This document shows, one piece after another, positions 26,073 through 35,984 of a stretch of 64,000 bases of DNA; the first letter of the stretch is position 1; each line of letters starts with the position of its first letter. The DNA is from Rubinisphaera italica (GTDB lineage Bacteria > Planctomycetota > Planctomycetia > Planctomycetales > Planctomycetaceae). The position numbers were made by a program, and so were the translations under genes. The notes under the pieces are model-generated. The model searched no databases. It saw only the letters and a program-made list of their open reading frames with translations, and was not told where the DNA came from. Where the stretch lies: positions 4,428,728-4,492,727 of the forward strand of contig NZ_SJPG01000001.1 of NCBI RefSeq assembly GCF_007859715.1, in the 5' to 3' direction.

Positions 26073-27143
26073 ATGAAATCACTCTCCGCCTCTGGAAAAT
26101 GTATGCCTGCTTACGAACAATCACGAATGATGAAAGCGATCCGGTGTGAGCCGGTCGATACGACACCGGTCTGGATTATGCGACAGGCGGGACGCTATCT
26201 CCCGGAATATATGGCGGTCCGAAGCAAAGTCACATTCATTGAACTTTGCAAAACACCGGAAATAGCAGCCGAGGTGACATTGACGGCTCAGCAGGTTCTC
26301 GGTGTTGATGCCGCGATTCTCTTTGCCGATTTACTCCCCATGCTGCAGCCAATGGGCATGAACCTGACCTATGAAAAAGGAGAAGGCCCCAAGCTGCACA
26401 ACCCTTTGCGAACTTCTGCCGATGTCGATCGGTTTCAGGAACTCGAAAATGTCGATGAACTTGAGTTTGTGTTCGATGCAGTCAAATTGATTCGAGCCGA
26501 TTTGCCGGAAGAGATTCCGCTCCTCGGCTTTGCCGGGGCTCCTTTCACTCTGGCTTCTTATGCGATTGAAGGCAGCGGGAGCAAGAATTACATCCACACC
26601 AAAACAATGATGTATACCGATCCCGGCAAGTGGGATGCGATCATGTCCCGGCTCTCCAATACCATCATCCGCTATTTAACGCGGCAGTTCCAGGACGGTT
26701 GTCAGGCGGTTCAACTTTTCGACAGTTGGGCCGGTTGTCTCTCGCCGGATGATTATCGACAATATGTTCTGCCATACACAAAACGAATCATCGCCACTGT
26801 TTCCGAGCATGGACCCGTCATCAATTTCCTGACCGGCAATCCGGCTTTGCTTCCGCTGCAAAAAGAAGCAGGCGGTCGTGTGATGGGCATCGACTGGCGC
26901 TGCGATCTCAAAGAAGCCCGCGAGCTGTTTGGCTACGATGTGGCCGTACAGGGAAATCTCGATCCCGTTACACTGTTCGCCGATATCCCAACCATCCGCG
27001 AGAAAGCGAAAGTCGTGATGGACAAAGCTGCTGGTCGTCCCGGACATATTTTCAATCTCGGACACGGCGTGATGCCCGACATGAAGCCGGAGAATGTGAA
27101 AGCACTCGTCAATATTGTCCATGAACTGGGTGCGAGCAGATGA
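26073..27143 (+). CDS. hemE: Uroporphyrinogen decarboxylase
   Basis: 356 residues, the normal length. It decarboxylates the four acetate side chains of uroporphyrinogen III to give coproporphyrinogen III in heme synthesis, in the cytoplasm. Signatures: 'VWIMRQAGRYLPEY' (Arg37 and Arg41 bind substrate carboxylates), 'AILFADLLPML' with the catalytic Asp, and 'LLGFAGAPFTLASY'. GAGAAGG lies directly before the ATG. Its stop overlaps the start of hemG (ATGA), so the two are coupled. Confidence 0.96.
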   Translation: MKSLSASGKCMPAYEQSRMMKAIRCEPVDTTPVWIMRQAGRYLPEYMAVRSKVTFIELCKTPEIAAEVTLTAQQVLGVDAAILFADLLPMLQPMGMNLTYEKGEGPKLHNPLRTSADVDRFQELENVDELEFVFDAVKLIRADLPEEIPLLGFAGAPFTLASYAIEGSGSKNYIHTKTMMYTDPGKWDAIMSRLSNTIIRYLTRQFQDGCQAVQLFDSWAGCLSPDDYRQYVLPYTKRIIATVSEHGPVINFLTGNPALLPLQKEAGGRVMGIDWRCDLKEARELFGYDVAVQGNLDPVTLFADIPTIREKAKVVMDKAAGRPGHIFNLGHGVMPDMKPENVKALVNIVHELGASR

Positions 27144-28600
27144 ACGAGAGTCCTCAGACTCCCCTTCGCTGGGCTGTGATTGGCGGAGGATTGAGCGGTC
27201 TGGCTGCCTGTCAGCATCTGCTTACAGTGAGCAAATCGAAGTCTACTCCAGTAGAGATCGATCTGTACGAAGCATCTGACCGGCTCGGCGGCGTCTTCGG
27301 CACGATTGAACAGGATGGCTATCTGCTCGAAACGGGAGCCGATATGTTCATCACGAATAAACCTGCAGCACTCAAGCTGGCGAAACAACTCGGCCTGGAA
27401 GATCGGTTGATCGAAACCGAAGCGAGCTATCGCAAAAGTATGATATTGTGTGAAGGTCGTCCGGTCCCGACGCCTGCAGGTTTCGACTTGATGGCTCCCC
27501 GTCAGCTGCATCCATTTCTGAAATCTCCGATTCTCTCCCCAGCAGGAAAACGTCGTGTCCTAAAAGAATACTGGATCGAACCAGATCCTAAAGAGGACGA
27601 GTCTCTCCAGGATTTCGCGGTTCGAAGATTTGGTCGCGAGGCCTTTGAACGCATGATTCAGCCAATGATTGGTGGCATCTACACAGCTGATCCCGTAAAA
27701 CTCAGCTTACGGGCGACATTGCCACGGTTTCTGGAAATGGAAGAGCAATACGGGAGCGTCCTGCGTGGACTCAAGCTTCATTCAGAACAAGAAAATAGTG
27801 CCGATGCCATTGTTAATAATCAGGCCAGTGGAGCCCGCTATGGCATGTTTCTTTCGTTTGATCGAGGCATGTCTGTACTGCAGGACGCTCTTTTTGCGTC
27901 TATCGCAAATGGCATCACGCTTTATAAAAACTCCTCGGTTGAGAATATCACCCTGCGAGAGAACAGGAGTTACGATGTCTCTATTCAAAATGGACAGACG
28001 ACCCGCACTTATGATGGCGTGATTCTGGCAGCGCCGGGCTATGTCGCCGGGAAACTTGTCGAAGGACTCAATTTGGAACTTTCCTCCGAATTGAACGCGA
28101 TCCCCTACGCCTCAGCTGCGATTGTGGTTACCGGATATCCACTTTCACAGATTCAACATCCAATGGAATGCTTCGGCCTGGTGATCCCAGCCGTTGAGAA
28201 TCGAAAGGTTTTAGCCGTCTCCTGCACGAGTCGTAAATTTCCTAATCGTGCCCCAAAGGGGTCAATTCAATTGCGAACATTCATCGGCGGAGCCCTCCAG
28301 CAACATCTGCTCGAACAGAGTGATGACGAGTTGCTGGCAATGACGCAGCAGGAACTCCGCGAGATATTTGGTGTCGAAGGAACTCCTGAAACAAGCCGCG
28401 TCGTCCGCTGGAATCGAGCAATGCCTCAGTATCATATAGGACATCTCGATCGAGTCAGCCGCATTCGCAGGCAATTGGAAAAGCATCCGGGACTAGCCGT
28501 GGCGGGGAATGCGTTGAATGGAGTCGGGATTCCGGATGTCATTCAAACTGCTCAAGCCTCAGTCGAAAAATGCTGGACTGAGATCACCGGAGCAGATTGA
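27140..28600 (+). CDS. hemG: Protoporphyrinogen/coproporphyrinogen oxidase (HemG/HemY-type)
   Basis: 486 residues. FAD motif 'VIGGGLSGLAACQHL' (about 13-27) with the following 'VEIDLYEASDRLGG', and C-terminal FAD motif 'GLAVAGNALNGVGIPDVI'. 'PMIGGIYTADPVKLSLRATLPR' is the characteristic HemY-type segment. It oxidises the porphyrinogen to the porphyrin with O2 at the membrane. Whether the substrate is protoporphyrinogen or coproporphyrinogen cannot be decided from sequence. It overlaps hemE by 4 bases. Confidence 0.94.
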   Translation: MNESPQTPLRWAVIGGGLSGLAACQHLLTVSKSKSTPVEIDLYEASDRLGGVFGTIEQDGYLLETGADMFITNKPAALKLAKQLGLEDRLIETEASYRKSMILCEGRPVPTPAGFDLMAPRQLHPFLKSPILSPAGKRRVLKEYWIEPDPKEDESLQDFAVRRFGREAFERMIQPMIGGIYTADPVKLSLRATLPRFLEMEEQYGSVLRGLKLHSEQENSADAIVNNQASGARYGMFLSFDRGMSVLQDALFASIANGITLYKNSSVENITLRENRSYDVSIQNGQTTRTYDGVILAAPGYVAGKLVEGLNLELSSELNAIPYASAAIVVTGYPLSQIQHPMECFGLVIPAVENRKVLAVSCTSRKFPNRAPKGSIQLRTFIGGALQQHLLEQSDDELLAMTQQELREIFGVEGTPETSRVVRWNRAMPQYHIGHLDRVSRIRRQLEKHPGLAVAGNALNGVGIPDVIQTAQASVEKCWTEITGAD

Positions 28601-28617
28601 AACATCACAATTTAACG

Positions 28618-29907
28618 TTATGAACGAAACGCCCGCTGCAGTTCTTCGAGAGAGGTCACTCCCTCGGCCACGAGTCGCAATCCCTCATCCTTGAAGTTGG
28701 ACATGCCTTCTTCACGCGCCTGGGCTTTGATGGCAGAAGCATCCTTACCCGCAGCGACAACTTCCTTCATTCCATCGGTCATTTCAACGAGTTCAATCAT
28801 CGCCACTCGACCAAAATAACCACTGCCACCGCACTTTCGGCAGACACGCAAGTCTTCTCCATCTTCAGCCTGAGGAGGACGGAAGAGTGTTTGGACTTCC
28901 TCTGGCAAACCAACTTTCTTGATCAACTTGGGATTAGGTCGATAAGGCTGCTTGCACTTGTCGCAAAGTTTACGGATGAGCTTCTGTCCAAAAACACCAT
29001 TGATTGTTTTGGCAACAATTTTTGGATCGCCAGCAACTTTGTAAAGCGCTGGAATCGCAGAAGATGCATCTCGAGCGGCCATTTCTGAGACGAGTGTAAT
29101 TTCATCACACTTTTCAAAGGCCTGCTTGATGGTTGTTTCATTGTCGAACGGTTCGACATATGCGACATCCCCTTCCATCCGAATCAATCGTTGGAGAGCT
29201 GTTTCGAGATCATCAGTCTCTCTGCGTTCAAACTGTGTCACGCTCCCCAATTCGCGATGACCGACATCAATCAAGGCAAACGTCGCCCGCACATAGGCAT
29301 CAATTCCCCTCAATATGGTAAAGGCGAGCGAAGTCACTTCAGAGTCCGGAGGGCCTGCAGCGAGTACGATTCCTTTTTCGTTTGTCAATTCTCGAATTTT
29401 ATCGATGGTCGCCTGGCTGAATTCGAGTTCTGAGGGAGAATATTTCGCATTTTTGACATCAATCAGATTGACCGTCAGTCGCTCGGCTCCACCGCCAAGC
29501 GGCTTGGTCTCCATCATCAACAGATATTTGCGGTCATCAAACTCAGCTCGAATTCCGCCCGATTGAGCTTCTTTACGATTTTTGACATCCATTCCAGAGA
29601 CCAGCTTCAGGCACTGAATGACCGCCATCCCTTCTTTGCTGCTCATCCGTCCCCCGGCAAAGCCAACTCCATCCACATACAGTTGAATAACTGCCCGTTC
29701 ACCTTTTGGCTCGATGCGAATTCGCTCGGCACGTCGTTCGAGAGCGTCCGTCACAATTTCTTTGGCGCGTAGTAGTCCGACTTGAGCCAGTCGGGCATGT
29801 TCAGAGATATCGACTTCGACTCCGCTGAATGTCCCCTGAAACATGACGAGTTCGACTTCGTCTTCGTAATCGTCTTCTTCTTTCTTCTTACCAAATCCAA
29901 AAATCAC
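28618..29907 (-). CDS. GspE/PilB-like protein with all ATPase motifs lost (pseudo-ATPase)
   Basis: 429 residues. The alignment with type II secretion/type IV pilus ATPases is clear over the whole C-terminal domain, including the zinc tetracysteine 'LCDKCKQPY' (C315, C318) and 'VCRKCGGSGYFGR' (C356, C359). 'GQKLIRKLC' is the standard segment just before it. The Walker A position reads 'GPPDSEVTS' (185-193) instead of GPTGSGKTT, the Walker B/Asp box reads 'VEPFDNET' instead of GEIRDxET, and the His box reads 'SEMAARD'. It cannot be a normal ATPase. It may be a scaffold partner or regulator of a secretion or pilus machine. It is monocistronic and convergent with hemG. Confidence 0.85.
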   Translation of the reverse strand: MIFGFGKKKEEDDYEDEVELVMFQGTFSGVEVDISEHARLAQVGLLRAKEIVTDALERRAERIRIEPKGERAVIQLYVDGVGFAGGRMSSKEGMAVIQCLKLVSGMDVKNRKEAQSGGIRAEFDDRKYLLMMETKPLGGGAERLTVNLIDVKNAKYSPSELEFSQATIDKIRELTNEKGIVLAAGPPDSEVTSLAFTILRGIDAYVRATFALIDVGHRELGSVTQFERRETDDLETALQRLIRMEGDVAYVEPFDNETTIKQAFEKCDEITLVSEMAARDASSAIPALYKVAGDPKIVAKTINGVFGQKLIRKLCDKCKQPYRPNPKLIKKVGLPEEVQTLFRPPQAEDGEDLRVCRKCGGSGYFGRVAMIELVEMTDGMKEVVAAGKDASAIKAQAREEGMSNFKDEGLRLVAEGVTSLEELQRAFRS

Positions 29908-29995
29908 CGGACGGACTCCGCTCTATGTTTAATGAGATGCATGCGATAATCGTGTCTGAGAAAATCCATTCTCTCTTTAATCATGACAAACAGAT

Positions 29996-30886
29996 TCAGG
30001 ACTTCAATCCATAGTTGTCCAGAGTATTCTTCAGGCTTTCAATGCCAGCCGGTTCAAGAGATGTCAGTGGCAAACGTAAGTCGCCCGTATCGCGACCGAG
30101 GATTTTCATCGCGGCTTTGACTGGAATTGGATTGGTCGCCAGCGAGAGCATATCCCGACACAAGCCAAACAATTTGTAATGCAGCTTGCGGGCTTCGTCC
30201 CAATTGCCTGCGCTGGCCGCTTCGACCATCGCTTTGACATCTTCAGGAACAATATTCCCAACTACTGAGACGACACCACTGGCACCAAGAGACATCAACG
30301 GCAAAGTCAGGCTGTCATCGCCTGAGAGCACGGTCAATTCGGTGGCGGCCAGAACCTGAGACGCCTGATCCATTGAACCGGTTGCTTCTTTGACTGCGAC
30401 GATGTTCTCCAGTTCCGCCAGCTTGATGATTGTTTCCGGTTCGATATTCTTGGCAGATCGTCCAGGAATGTTGTAGACAACAACCGGCAGTTCCCCTTCC
30501 TCGGCAACCGCTTTGTAGTGTTCGTAAAAGCCGGACTGCATCGGCTTGTTGTAGTAAGGAGAGACGATCAATGCTCCATCGGCTCCTGCTTTCTTCGCCT
30601 GCTTCGTCAGACGAATGGCCTCAGCCGTACTGTTCGAGCCAGTCCCTGCCATCACTTTGGCGCGACCATTTGACTGCTCGCAAGTGATCGCAATCACGCG
30701 GTCGTGCTCATCATGGGAAAGTGTCGGGCTTTCTCCAGTCGTGCCACAAGGAGCCAGAGCATCGACACCGGCTTCGATCAACTGATCGACCAGTTTACGC
30801 AGCCCTGCCTCATCGACTTTGCTATCTCGGAAGGGAGTGACCAACGCCACAGTCACTCCCCGAAACATCTCGCCTTGTCGTGCCAT
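29996..30886 (-). CDS. dapA: 4-hydroxy-tetrahydrodipicolinate synthase
   Basis: 296 residues, normal length. It condenses pyruvate with aspartate semialdehyde, the first step of the diaminopimelate/lysine pathway. Motifs: '[10 protein letters not shown]' (T49, T50), '[10 protein letters not shown]' (Tyr139), Schiff-base Lys166 in 'VAVKEATGS', and '[11 protein letters not shown]'. Other aldolases of the same family (N-acetylneuraminate lyase type) are excluded by the GTTGE and carboxylate-binding Arg ('IPGRS', R143). The next gene on this strand starts about 110 bp upstream. Confidence 0.95.
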   Translation of the reverse strand: MARQGEMFRGVTVALVTPFRDSKVDEAGLRKLVDQLIEAGVDALAPCGTTGESPTLSHDEHDRVIAITCEQSNGRAKVMAGTGSNSTAEAIRLTKQAKKAGADGALIVSPYYNKPMQSGFYEHYKAVAEEGELPVVVYNIPGRSAKNIEPETIIKLAELENIVAVKEATGSMDQASQVLAATELTVLSGDDSLTLPLMSLGASGVVSVVGNIVPEDVKAMVEAASAGNWDEARKLHYKLFGLCRDMLSLATNPIPVKAAMKILGRDTGDLRLPLTSLEPAGIESLKNTLDNYGLKS

Positions 30887-30994
30887 TTGATAACCTGTTT
30901 TTCGTCTGTCAAAAAAAAGTTCTGTTTTATGGTCGGACAGAACTCGTAGTGTGAGGTTCGATTTGAATTGGATTTGATTCAGACATGCCTCGAA

Positions 30995-31915
30995 TTAGCG
31001 AGATTTCCAGTCGATTTTCGACATTTCGGCCAACGCCAGAATCAAGGCCTGAACACCATCACGTCCATGACCAATCGCTTGGAGCGAAATGTATAGTTGT
31101 TGAGCCAATGCCAGGCCGGGCAACGAAATCTGCATGCGTCGAGCTTCCGCCAATGCAATCCCCATATCTTTGATGAAATGCTCAACAAAGAAACCGGGAT
31201 CGAAATCGTTGCCCATCATGCGTGGACCATAATTGGCCAGTGACCAACTCCCGGCTGCACCAGAAGAGACCGATTTCATGACCGTTTCCAAGTCGAGACC
31301 TGCTTTGTATCCGTAGAGCAATGCTTCGCAAACGCCGATCATACCGGTGGCAATCAACGTCTGATTCACCATTTTTGTGTGCTGACCAGAACCCGCTTTC
31401 CCCTGATAAACAATCGTTTTCCCCATCGCTTCCCAGCAGGGTTGTAAAGCGGAAACGATCTCTTCATCGCCGCCAATCATGATAGAAAGAGCTGCATTCT
31501 TCGCACCGACATCGCCACCGGAAACTGGGGCATCGACCGCATGAACCTGTTTTGCCTTTGCCGCTTCATAAATTTCCACAGCCAGTGAAGGTTCGCTGGT
31601 CGTCATATCGACAAGCACTGTGCCACTCTTGGCACCAGCCAGCATGCCTTCTTCACCAAGAAAAACTTCTCGGACATCACTCGGAAAGCCAACAATCGCG
31701 AAGACGACATCGGAATTTTCCGCTACCGCTTTGGGACTCTCGCACCAGGAAGCTCCCTTATCGAGCAGAGGCTGAGACTTCTCTTTGGTTCGTGAGTATA
31801 TCGACAAAGAGAAGCCGGTATCGATCAAATGACCAGCCATACTCTTGCCCATCACGCCAGTACCGATAAAACCAAGCTTTGTCTCTCCGGGTTGAATTTT
31901 CATAGAAGGAAGCAT
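30995..31915 (-). CDS. 3-hydroxyisobutyrate dehydrogenase/2-hydroxy-3-oxopropionate reductase-family oxidoreductase
   Basis: 306 residues from the ATG at 31915; an ATG at 31903 is equally possible, and the upstream TTG is unlikely. NAD(P)-binding '[16 protein letters not shown]', substrate-binding '[11 protein letters not shown]' and catalytic Lys in 'GQHTKMVNQ' are the family's three signatures. Enzymes of this group reduce tartronate semialdehyde or oxidise 3-hydroxyisobutyrate; the exact substrate is not determinable. It precedes dapA on the same strand, but the 108-bp gap makes cotranscription uncertain. The 330-bp stretch upstream holds only the palindrome at 32091-32162. Confidence 0.9.
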   Translation of the reverse strand: MLPSMKIQPGETKLGFIGTGVMGKSMAGHLIDTGFSLSIYSRTKEKSQPLLDKGASWCESPKAVAENSDVVFAIVGFPSDVREVFLGEEGMLAGAKSGTVLVDMTTSEPSLAVEIYEAAKAKQVHAVDAPVSGGDVGAKNAALSIMIGGDEEIVSALQPCWEAMGKTIVYQGKAGSGQHTKMVNQTLIATGMIGVCEALLYGYKAGLDLETVMKSVSSGAAGSWSLANYGPRMMGNDFDPGFFVEHFIKDMGIALAEARRMQISLPGLALAQQLYISLQAIGHGRDGVQALILALAEMSKIDWKSR

Positions 31916-32090
31916 CCTGTTGTATTCTTGCGAGTTCTCAAGTAATGATGGTGTCGTTTTGTACGACTCAATGTCTGCAATGAGCAATTTAGTATAATCG
32001 CTTCAGGAGACGTTTGCATCCACAGGGAAGAGATTCCTCAATGGAGTTTCCTCAATTCTGCATCAATTAGCGGGATATCATCACAGCAAT

Positions 32091-32162
32091 TACAAGCACG
32101 AAGCGCAAGCAAGTGTGTCCATCAGGCGAATTGCACACACTCGCTTGCGCTTCGTGCTTGTA
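32091..32162. repeat. Near-perfect 28-bp inverted repeat (palindromic element)
   Basis: TACAAGCACGAAGCGCAAGC begins the left arm (32091-32118) and the right arm (32135-32162) is its complement with one mismatch; the loop is 16 bases. It lies between the ExbD gene end and the GarR-like gene. There is no T run, so it is an extragenic palindrome and not a clear terminator. Confidence 0.8.
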
Positions 32163-32234
32163 GGGTTGGGTGAACATGTTGAAAAATGTAGGTCAGCCAC
32201 TCATCAATAACTATAAATAGTTTAAGAGATCGGC

Positions 32235-32690
32235 TTATGTCGCGGGGCGATCCATCACGAAATTGATCAGTTCAAACTCAGCCGAGCGGCAGGCGTCGTA
32301 CAGCTGAACAACTTCACCAAGGGGGACATCGTCCTCGATATCGAGCAGAACAGGGCTGTCCCGCGAAATTTCCGAGAGAGCTTTCAAAGTTGGAATGAAC
32401 TCCTCGAATGAAGTGAAAATGCGTCCATTCATTTCAATCAGACTGCGGGAGTTTTCCGGGCCCTGGAACAGCCGGAGTCGCACTTCGGTCACCCAGCTTT
32501 CGGTCGGTTCAGTTTGCTGAGCATCGACACTTCCGCTGGCCAGTTCTGTCGGCAGGGACATTTCGACCACTTGGTCGGTCGCCACGCAGACAAAAAAGAC
32601 GAGCAGCAGAAACACAATGTCGATCATCGGCGTCATCGTCTGGTCTTCGCCAAGATCACGATCAGATGTCAGCACAGAGCGGATTCGCAT
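32235..32690 (-). CDS. ExbD/TolR-family biopolymer transport protein
   Basis: 151 residues. One transmembrane segment, '[19 protein letters not shown]', near residues 19-37 carries the proton-path Asp (Asp24). The periplasmic part is 'VRLRLFQGPENSRSLIEMNGR' and beyond. It is the second ExbD of a locus with ExbB and would use the proton gradient to drive an outer-membrane partner. It lies about 110 bp downstream of the first exbD; the gap contains the 23-bp repeat. Confidence 0.9.
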   Translation of the reverse strand: MRIRSVLTSDRDLGEDQTMTPMIDIVFLLLVFFVCVATDQVVEMSLPTELASGSVDAQQTEPTESWVTEVRLRLFQGPENSRSLIEMNGRIFTSFEEFIPTLKALSEISRDSPVLLDIEDDVPLGEVVQLYDACRSAEFELINFVMDRPAT

Positions 32691-32743
32691 TGCTTATTCT
32701 CCTCCGACCCTTTCAGAGTTCTATTATGGGTGTCAAATAACTT

Positions 32744-32766
32744 CAACGCACTCCGTTGTCGTGCTT
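32744..32766 (-). repeat. 23-bp short repeat, copy B
   Basis: Reverse complement of the repeat at 24019-24041 with one mismatch. It occupies the gap between the two exbD genes. Confidence 0.6.
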
Positions 32767-32803
32767 TACTACTTTCACTGAAAGTCATTAACACGTGGAT
32801 GCA

Positions 32804-33232
32804 CTAAGATTCTGGCACAACCGTAAAACTGACTTTTCGCAAATTCGCCTTCGCACAGGTTTCGAGAATCGGTTTGATGAATCGATACTCGGCTGCTGCG
32901 TCGCCACGAATGCGAACCTCCTGTTCAGGATCATCCGCGTTTCGGGTTTTTTCGACTTGCAATAATATTGCTTCCAGCTCTGACCACGGTAATTGGCGGC
33001 CAGCCAGCAAGTAAGAGCCATTGCTCAGAATGGTGATTGTCATTCGTCGTGGAGAAATCGTCTCGGGATCCTCAGCTTGAGTCGCTTCAGGCAGATTGAC
33101 AGTTTCGAGGGTTTCACTTTTCACAAAGTGAGTCGCGACCAGAAAAAAGATGATCAGCAGAAAGACGATGTCAATCATCGGCGTGATCGCAAATTTTAGC
33201 GAACGGGATCGTCGGGCGACTGCCGGTTTCAT
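32804..33232 (-). CDS. ExbD/TolR-family biopolymer transport protein
   Basis: 142 residues. The N-terminal cytoplasmic basic stretch '[10 protein letters not shown]' is followed by '[21 protein letters not shown]' split over one membrane helix with Asp21. A periplasmic domain follows with '[21 protein letters not shown]' and '[13 protein letters not shown]'. Its start overlaps the stop of the exbB gene by 4 bases, so it is translationally coupled. Confidence 0.92.
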   Translation of the reverse strand: MKPAVARRSRSLKFAITPMIDIVFLLIIFFLVATHFVKSETLETVNLPEATQAEDPETISPRRMTITILSNGSYLLAGRQLPWSELEAILLQVEKTRNADDPEQEVRIRGDAAAEYRFIKPILETCAKANLRKVSFTVVPES

Positions 33233-33945
33233 GTCGTCCCTTTTGTCGAGGCGGGAGCTTGAGAAACCACTTTCCGTTTGAGTCGAGCTTTTCGATATCC
33301 TGCGAAAACCTGCTCGGCCAGCAGCGAAGTTTCGAAGACCATTTCATCAACCCGATTTCTCAGCAATGCAAAACATCCCAGAGCCGGAATCGCGACACTC
33401 AGACCCATTAGCGTTGTGACGAGAGCAAAGGAAATTCCGGGAGCAAATTCCGAAACGGACGGGCTGGCCTGCGACTGAAATTCAAGAAACGCCTGAATCA
33501 TTCCCCAGACGGTGCCGAGCAATCCGAGCATGGGAGTGAGTGTGCCGATGACGTTGAGATATTCGACTTTCCGCATCATGCGTGCAGAATGTTCGGCACT
33601 GGCATCTTCCAGTGCTTTCTCCACGACGCTATTTCCCAATTCAATTTCAGAAAGACCGGCCTGAATCATATCTCCCAGAAAACAGGGATTGTCTCGGCAT
33701 AGCTGATTGGCTTCCTGAAGTCGGCCTGCAGTGATCAATTCATGAGCCTGTTTAGCCAGCGCGACCGGTGCCAGATTCCCACGCCGCAGCATGAGGAGGT
33801 CTTGCATGATCAATGTGACCATCACCACACTCATTCCGATGATGATATAACCAACAACCCCGCCCGCTTCGAGCAACTGCTGCCAGTCCATGGCTGGTTT
33901 CCCATCAACGGTCTGGGCGAGAACGTAATAAATCGCGTTCGTCAA
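33229..33945 (-). CDS. MotA/TolQ/ExbB-family proton channel protein
   Basis: 238 residues. Three membrane segments: about 27-50 ('[19 protein letters not shown]'), 134-158 ('[20 protein letters not shown]') and 168-194 ('[20 protein letters not shown]'). The '[10 protein letters not shown]' and '[11 protein letters not shown]' stretches are the ExbB/TolQ hallmark. With the two ExbD proteins it forms an energising complex in the inner membrane. No TonB, Pal or TolB partner lies nearby. Confidence 0.93.
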   Translation of the reverse strand: MTNAIYYVLAQTVDGKPAMDWQQLLEAGGVVGYIIIGMSVVMVTLIMQDLLMLRRGNLAPVALAKQAHELITAGRLQEANQLCRDNPCFLGDMIQAGLSEIELGNSVVEKALEDASAEHSARMMRKVEYLNVIGTLTPMLGLLGTVWGMIQAFLEFQSQASPSVSEFAPGISFALVTTLMGLSVAIPALGCFALLRNRVDEMVFETSLLAEQVFAGYRKARLKRKVVSQAPASTKGTT

Positions 33946-34015
33946 AACGACTTCCTTGTTGTTATTTCAGTGTTGATGATTCGATGTCGATCATGTCACA
34001 TGATTTGATTGATGA

Positions 34016-34100
34016 GGGTGGCGGGGGCGCTCCGCTTTAGCGGAAGCCCCCGGAAGTTCTACGATTCGGGGGCTTCTCTTCGAGAGCGCCCCCGCCACCC
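34016..34100. repeat. 85-bp palindromic element, copy 1
   Basis: Ends GGGTGGCGGGGGCGCTC / GAGCGCCCCCGCCACCC are inverted repeats; the middle contains a further hairpin (GCTTTAGCGGAAGCCCCCG with its partner CGGGGGCTTC). A nearly identical 85-bp copy is at 36174-36258. Both are intergenic and bracket the glutamine cyclotransferase and TatD-like genes. Confidence 0.85.
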
Positions 34101-34133
34101 ATGCAAACGATTCTCCATTGACCGTAGACCAAT

Positions 34134-34955
34134 TTACTCCGTCACTTGAATCTCGAATAAATTTGGCCAGTTTTTTCCGGTGACATACAATTTGCGATTC
34201 ACTTCGTCCCAGGCAATTCCGTTATAAACCGCTTCTCGATTGAGTCGGACAGAAAGAGGTTTCAACCCGCCCAGGTCGACATAGCCTTTGACACGCCCCG
34301 TTTTGGGATCAATCCGCACGATGTTATCCTGATGCCAGATGTTCGCCCACACTTCACCCTGAATGTATTCCAGTTCATTCAAATCATCAATCGTGCGTTT
34401 GCCATCGTGAACGGTAACTCGTCGCTGAACATTGAATTCTTTGGGATCGTAAAACCGAAGCGTCGCCGAGCCATCGCTCATGATCAGCGATTCGCCATCA
34501 AACGTCAGCCCCCAGCCTTCACCGGCATAGCGAACAGTTCGTGTGAGCCGCAAAGTTTCGGGGTCGTAAACAAAAGCAATGCGGTTTTTCCAGGTCAGCT
34601 GAAACAGTTCGCCATTGGCAATCGCGATGCCTTCACCGAAGTACTGTTTATTGAGTGAAACCGAATTCAATACGCGCCCTGTCGCGAGATCAACCCGCTG
34701 CAGTTTTGACTGTCCAAACTGCCCCGTGCCTTCGTAGAGGATACCCTCGTGAACCAGCAAACCCTGCGTAAAATCACTTCGATTATGATCGTACTTGGCT
34801 ACCTCACGATAACGCCAGTATTCGATTTGCTGAAAATTACCCGCAGCCCAGGAAACTCCAAAGCCAATCAGCATGGCTGCAAAAATAGCGACCAGTGCCA
34901 AAGGGCGTTGCCAACGGCCTTTCGGTTTCGCAGGTTTTTCCAAGTCCGAAGTCAT
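34134..34955 (-). CDS. Glutaminyl-peptide cyclotransferase (plant/bacterial beta-propeller type)
   Basis: 273 residues. An N-terminal membrane anchor or signal (about 18-38, '[20 protein letters not shown]') precedes a five-bladed propeller with the family's '[20 protein letters not shown]', '[20 protein letters not shown]', '[19 protein letters not shown]' and '[20 protein letters not shown]'. The Glu, Trp and Lys in these are the conserved active-site set. It cyclises N-terminal Gln to pyroglutamate on exported proteins. It lies on its own between two palindromic elements and the TatD-like gene, all on the minus strand. Confidence 0.9.
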   Translation of the reverse strand: MTSDLEKPAKPKGRWQRPLALVAIFAAMLIGFGVSWAAGNFQQIEYWRYREVAKYDHNRSDFTQGLLVHEGILYEGTGQFGQSKLQRVDLATGRVLNSVSLNKQYFGEGIAIANGELFQLTWKNRIAFVYDPETLRLTRTVRYAGEGWGLTFDGESLIMSDGSATLRFYDPKEFNVQRRVTVHDGKRTIDDLNELEYIQGEVWANIWHQDNIVRIDPKTGRVKGYVDLGGLKPLSVRLNREAVYNGIAWDEVNRKLYVTGKNWPNLFEIQVTE

Positions 34956-34987
34956 TTGTGATCCATCAACAACGAGAGCATCAATAG

Positions 34988-35006
34988 GACAGGCTTCCAG
35001 CCTGTC
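34988..35006. repeat. Short perfect hairpin GACAGGCT-TCC-AGCCTGTC
   Basis: An 8-bp stem with a 3-base loop, between the TatD-like and glutamine cyclotransferase genes. It resembles the short extragenic palindromes spread through planctomycete genomes and has no T run. Confidence 0.55.
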
Positions 35007-35023
35007 GATCGAACATTTACACC

Positions 35024-35932
35024 TTAAGAGATTAACTGTTCCGAGTCATTTGTGTCGACCCGAGGTTCCTGGCCGCGGAGGACACTGTTTCCAGAGAACA
35101 GATTTCGTTGGTCGATTGCAGGCGGATTCAGCCAGTCTTCCTCGTTGAATTGTCCACTTTGTCCGTAAGCGGCCAAAGCATTCCCATAACAGGTCAGTTC
35201 GACATCCTTCTGCGGAATGCCACGATCTATCATTAATTTCGCAGTTTTGGGCACGGCCAGGGGATCGGAAACGCCCCAGTCGGCTGAGGAATCGACGATA
35301 ATTCGCTCCGATCCGAATTTCCGCACCACTTCCACCATCCGTTCGTTACCCATTTTTGTCTTTGGATAAATCGTGAAGGCAGCCCAGAAGCCTCGATCGA
35401 GCACTTCCTGAACGGTTTCCTCGTTGTTGTGATCGATCACAACCATGTGCGGCGGGACCCCGAGTTCTTCGGCGATGTCCATACTCCGCTGCGTTCCCTG
35501 CTTTTTATTACGGTGCGGGGTGTGAATCATGACGGGAAGCTCAACCTGTTGAGCCAGGATGATCTGTTCTCTCAGAAAACGCTCCTCGGCATCGGTCATG
35601 TCGTCAAAGCCAATTTCCCCGACCGCAACCACTCCTTCTTTTGCCAGATAGAGCGGCAGGATTTCCATCACCTCTTCCGCCAGCGGAACATTGTTGGCCT
35701 CTTTGGAGTTCAGACCGATTGTGCAGTAATGCCGAATACCGAATTGAGCGGCTCGAAATCGTTCAAATCCAACCAGACTCGAATAATAGTCCTGAAAGGT
35801 TCCCACGCTGGTACGAGGTTGGCCGAGCCAGAAAGCCGGTTCAATGACAGCAACAATCCCGGCTGCGGCCATTGCTTCGTAATCATCGGTTGTGCGGGCG
35901 GAGACGTGAATATGGGGATCGATAATTTTCAT
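35024..35932 (-). CDS. TatD-like metal-dependent hydrolase (amidohydrolase fold)
   Basis: 302 residues. The metal-binding '[12 protein letters not shown]' at the N-terminus, '[14 protein letters not shown]' (a Glu metal-ligand position), '[15 protein letters not shown]', '[14 protein letters not shown]' and '[13 protein letters not shown]' follow the TatD order of His/Glu/His/His/Asp ligands. The substrate may be a nucleic acid end or a small molecule. The gene ends about 70 bp before the glutamine cyclotransferase start on the same strand. Confidence 0.85.
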   Translation of the reverse strand: MKIIDPHIHVSARTTDDYEAMAAAGIVAVIEPAFWLGQPRTSVGTFQDYYSSLVGFERFRAAQFGIRHYCTIGLNSKEANNVPLAEEVMEILPLYLAKEGVVAVGEIGFDDMTDAEERFLREQIILAQQVELPVMIHTPHRNKKQGTQRSMDIAEELGVPPHMVVIDHNNEETVQEVLDRGFWAAFTIYPKTKMGNERMVEVVRKFGSERIIVDSSADWGVSDPLAVPKTAKLMIDRGIPQKDVELTCYGNALAAYGQSGQFNEEDWLNPPAIDQRNLFSGNSVLRGQEPRVDTNDSEQLIS

Positions 35933-35984
35933 GGCGAGCCTTGCCCTGTCCGGGCTTTGTTATGTGTTATGGTGTCAATTTTCT

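Noticed and set aside
32091..32162. Palindrome as an intrinsic terminator of the exbD operon
   Set aside because: No T run follows the stem on the minus strand and it lies more than 70 bp past the stop; it is listed as a repeat instead.
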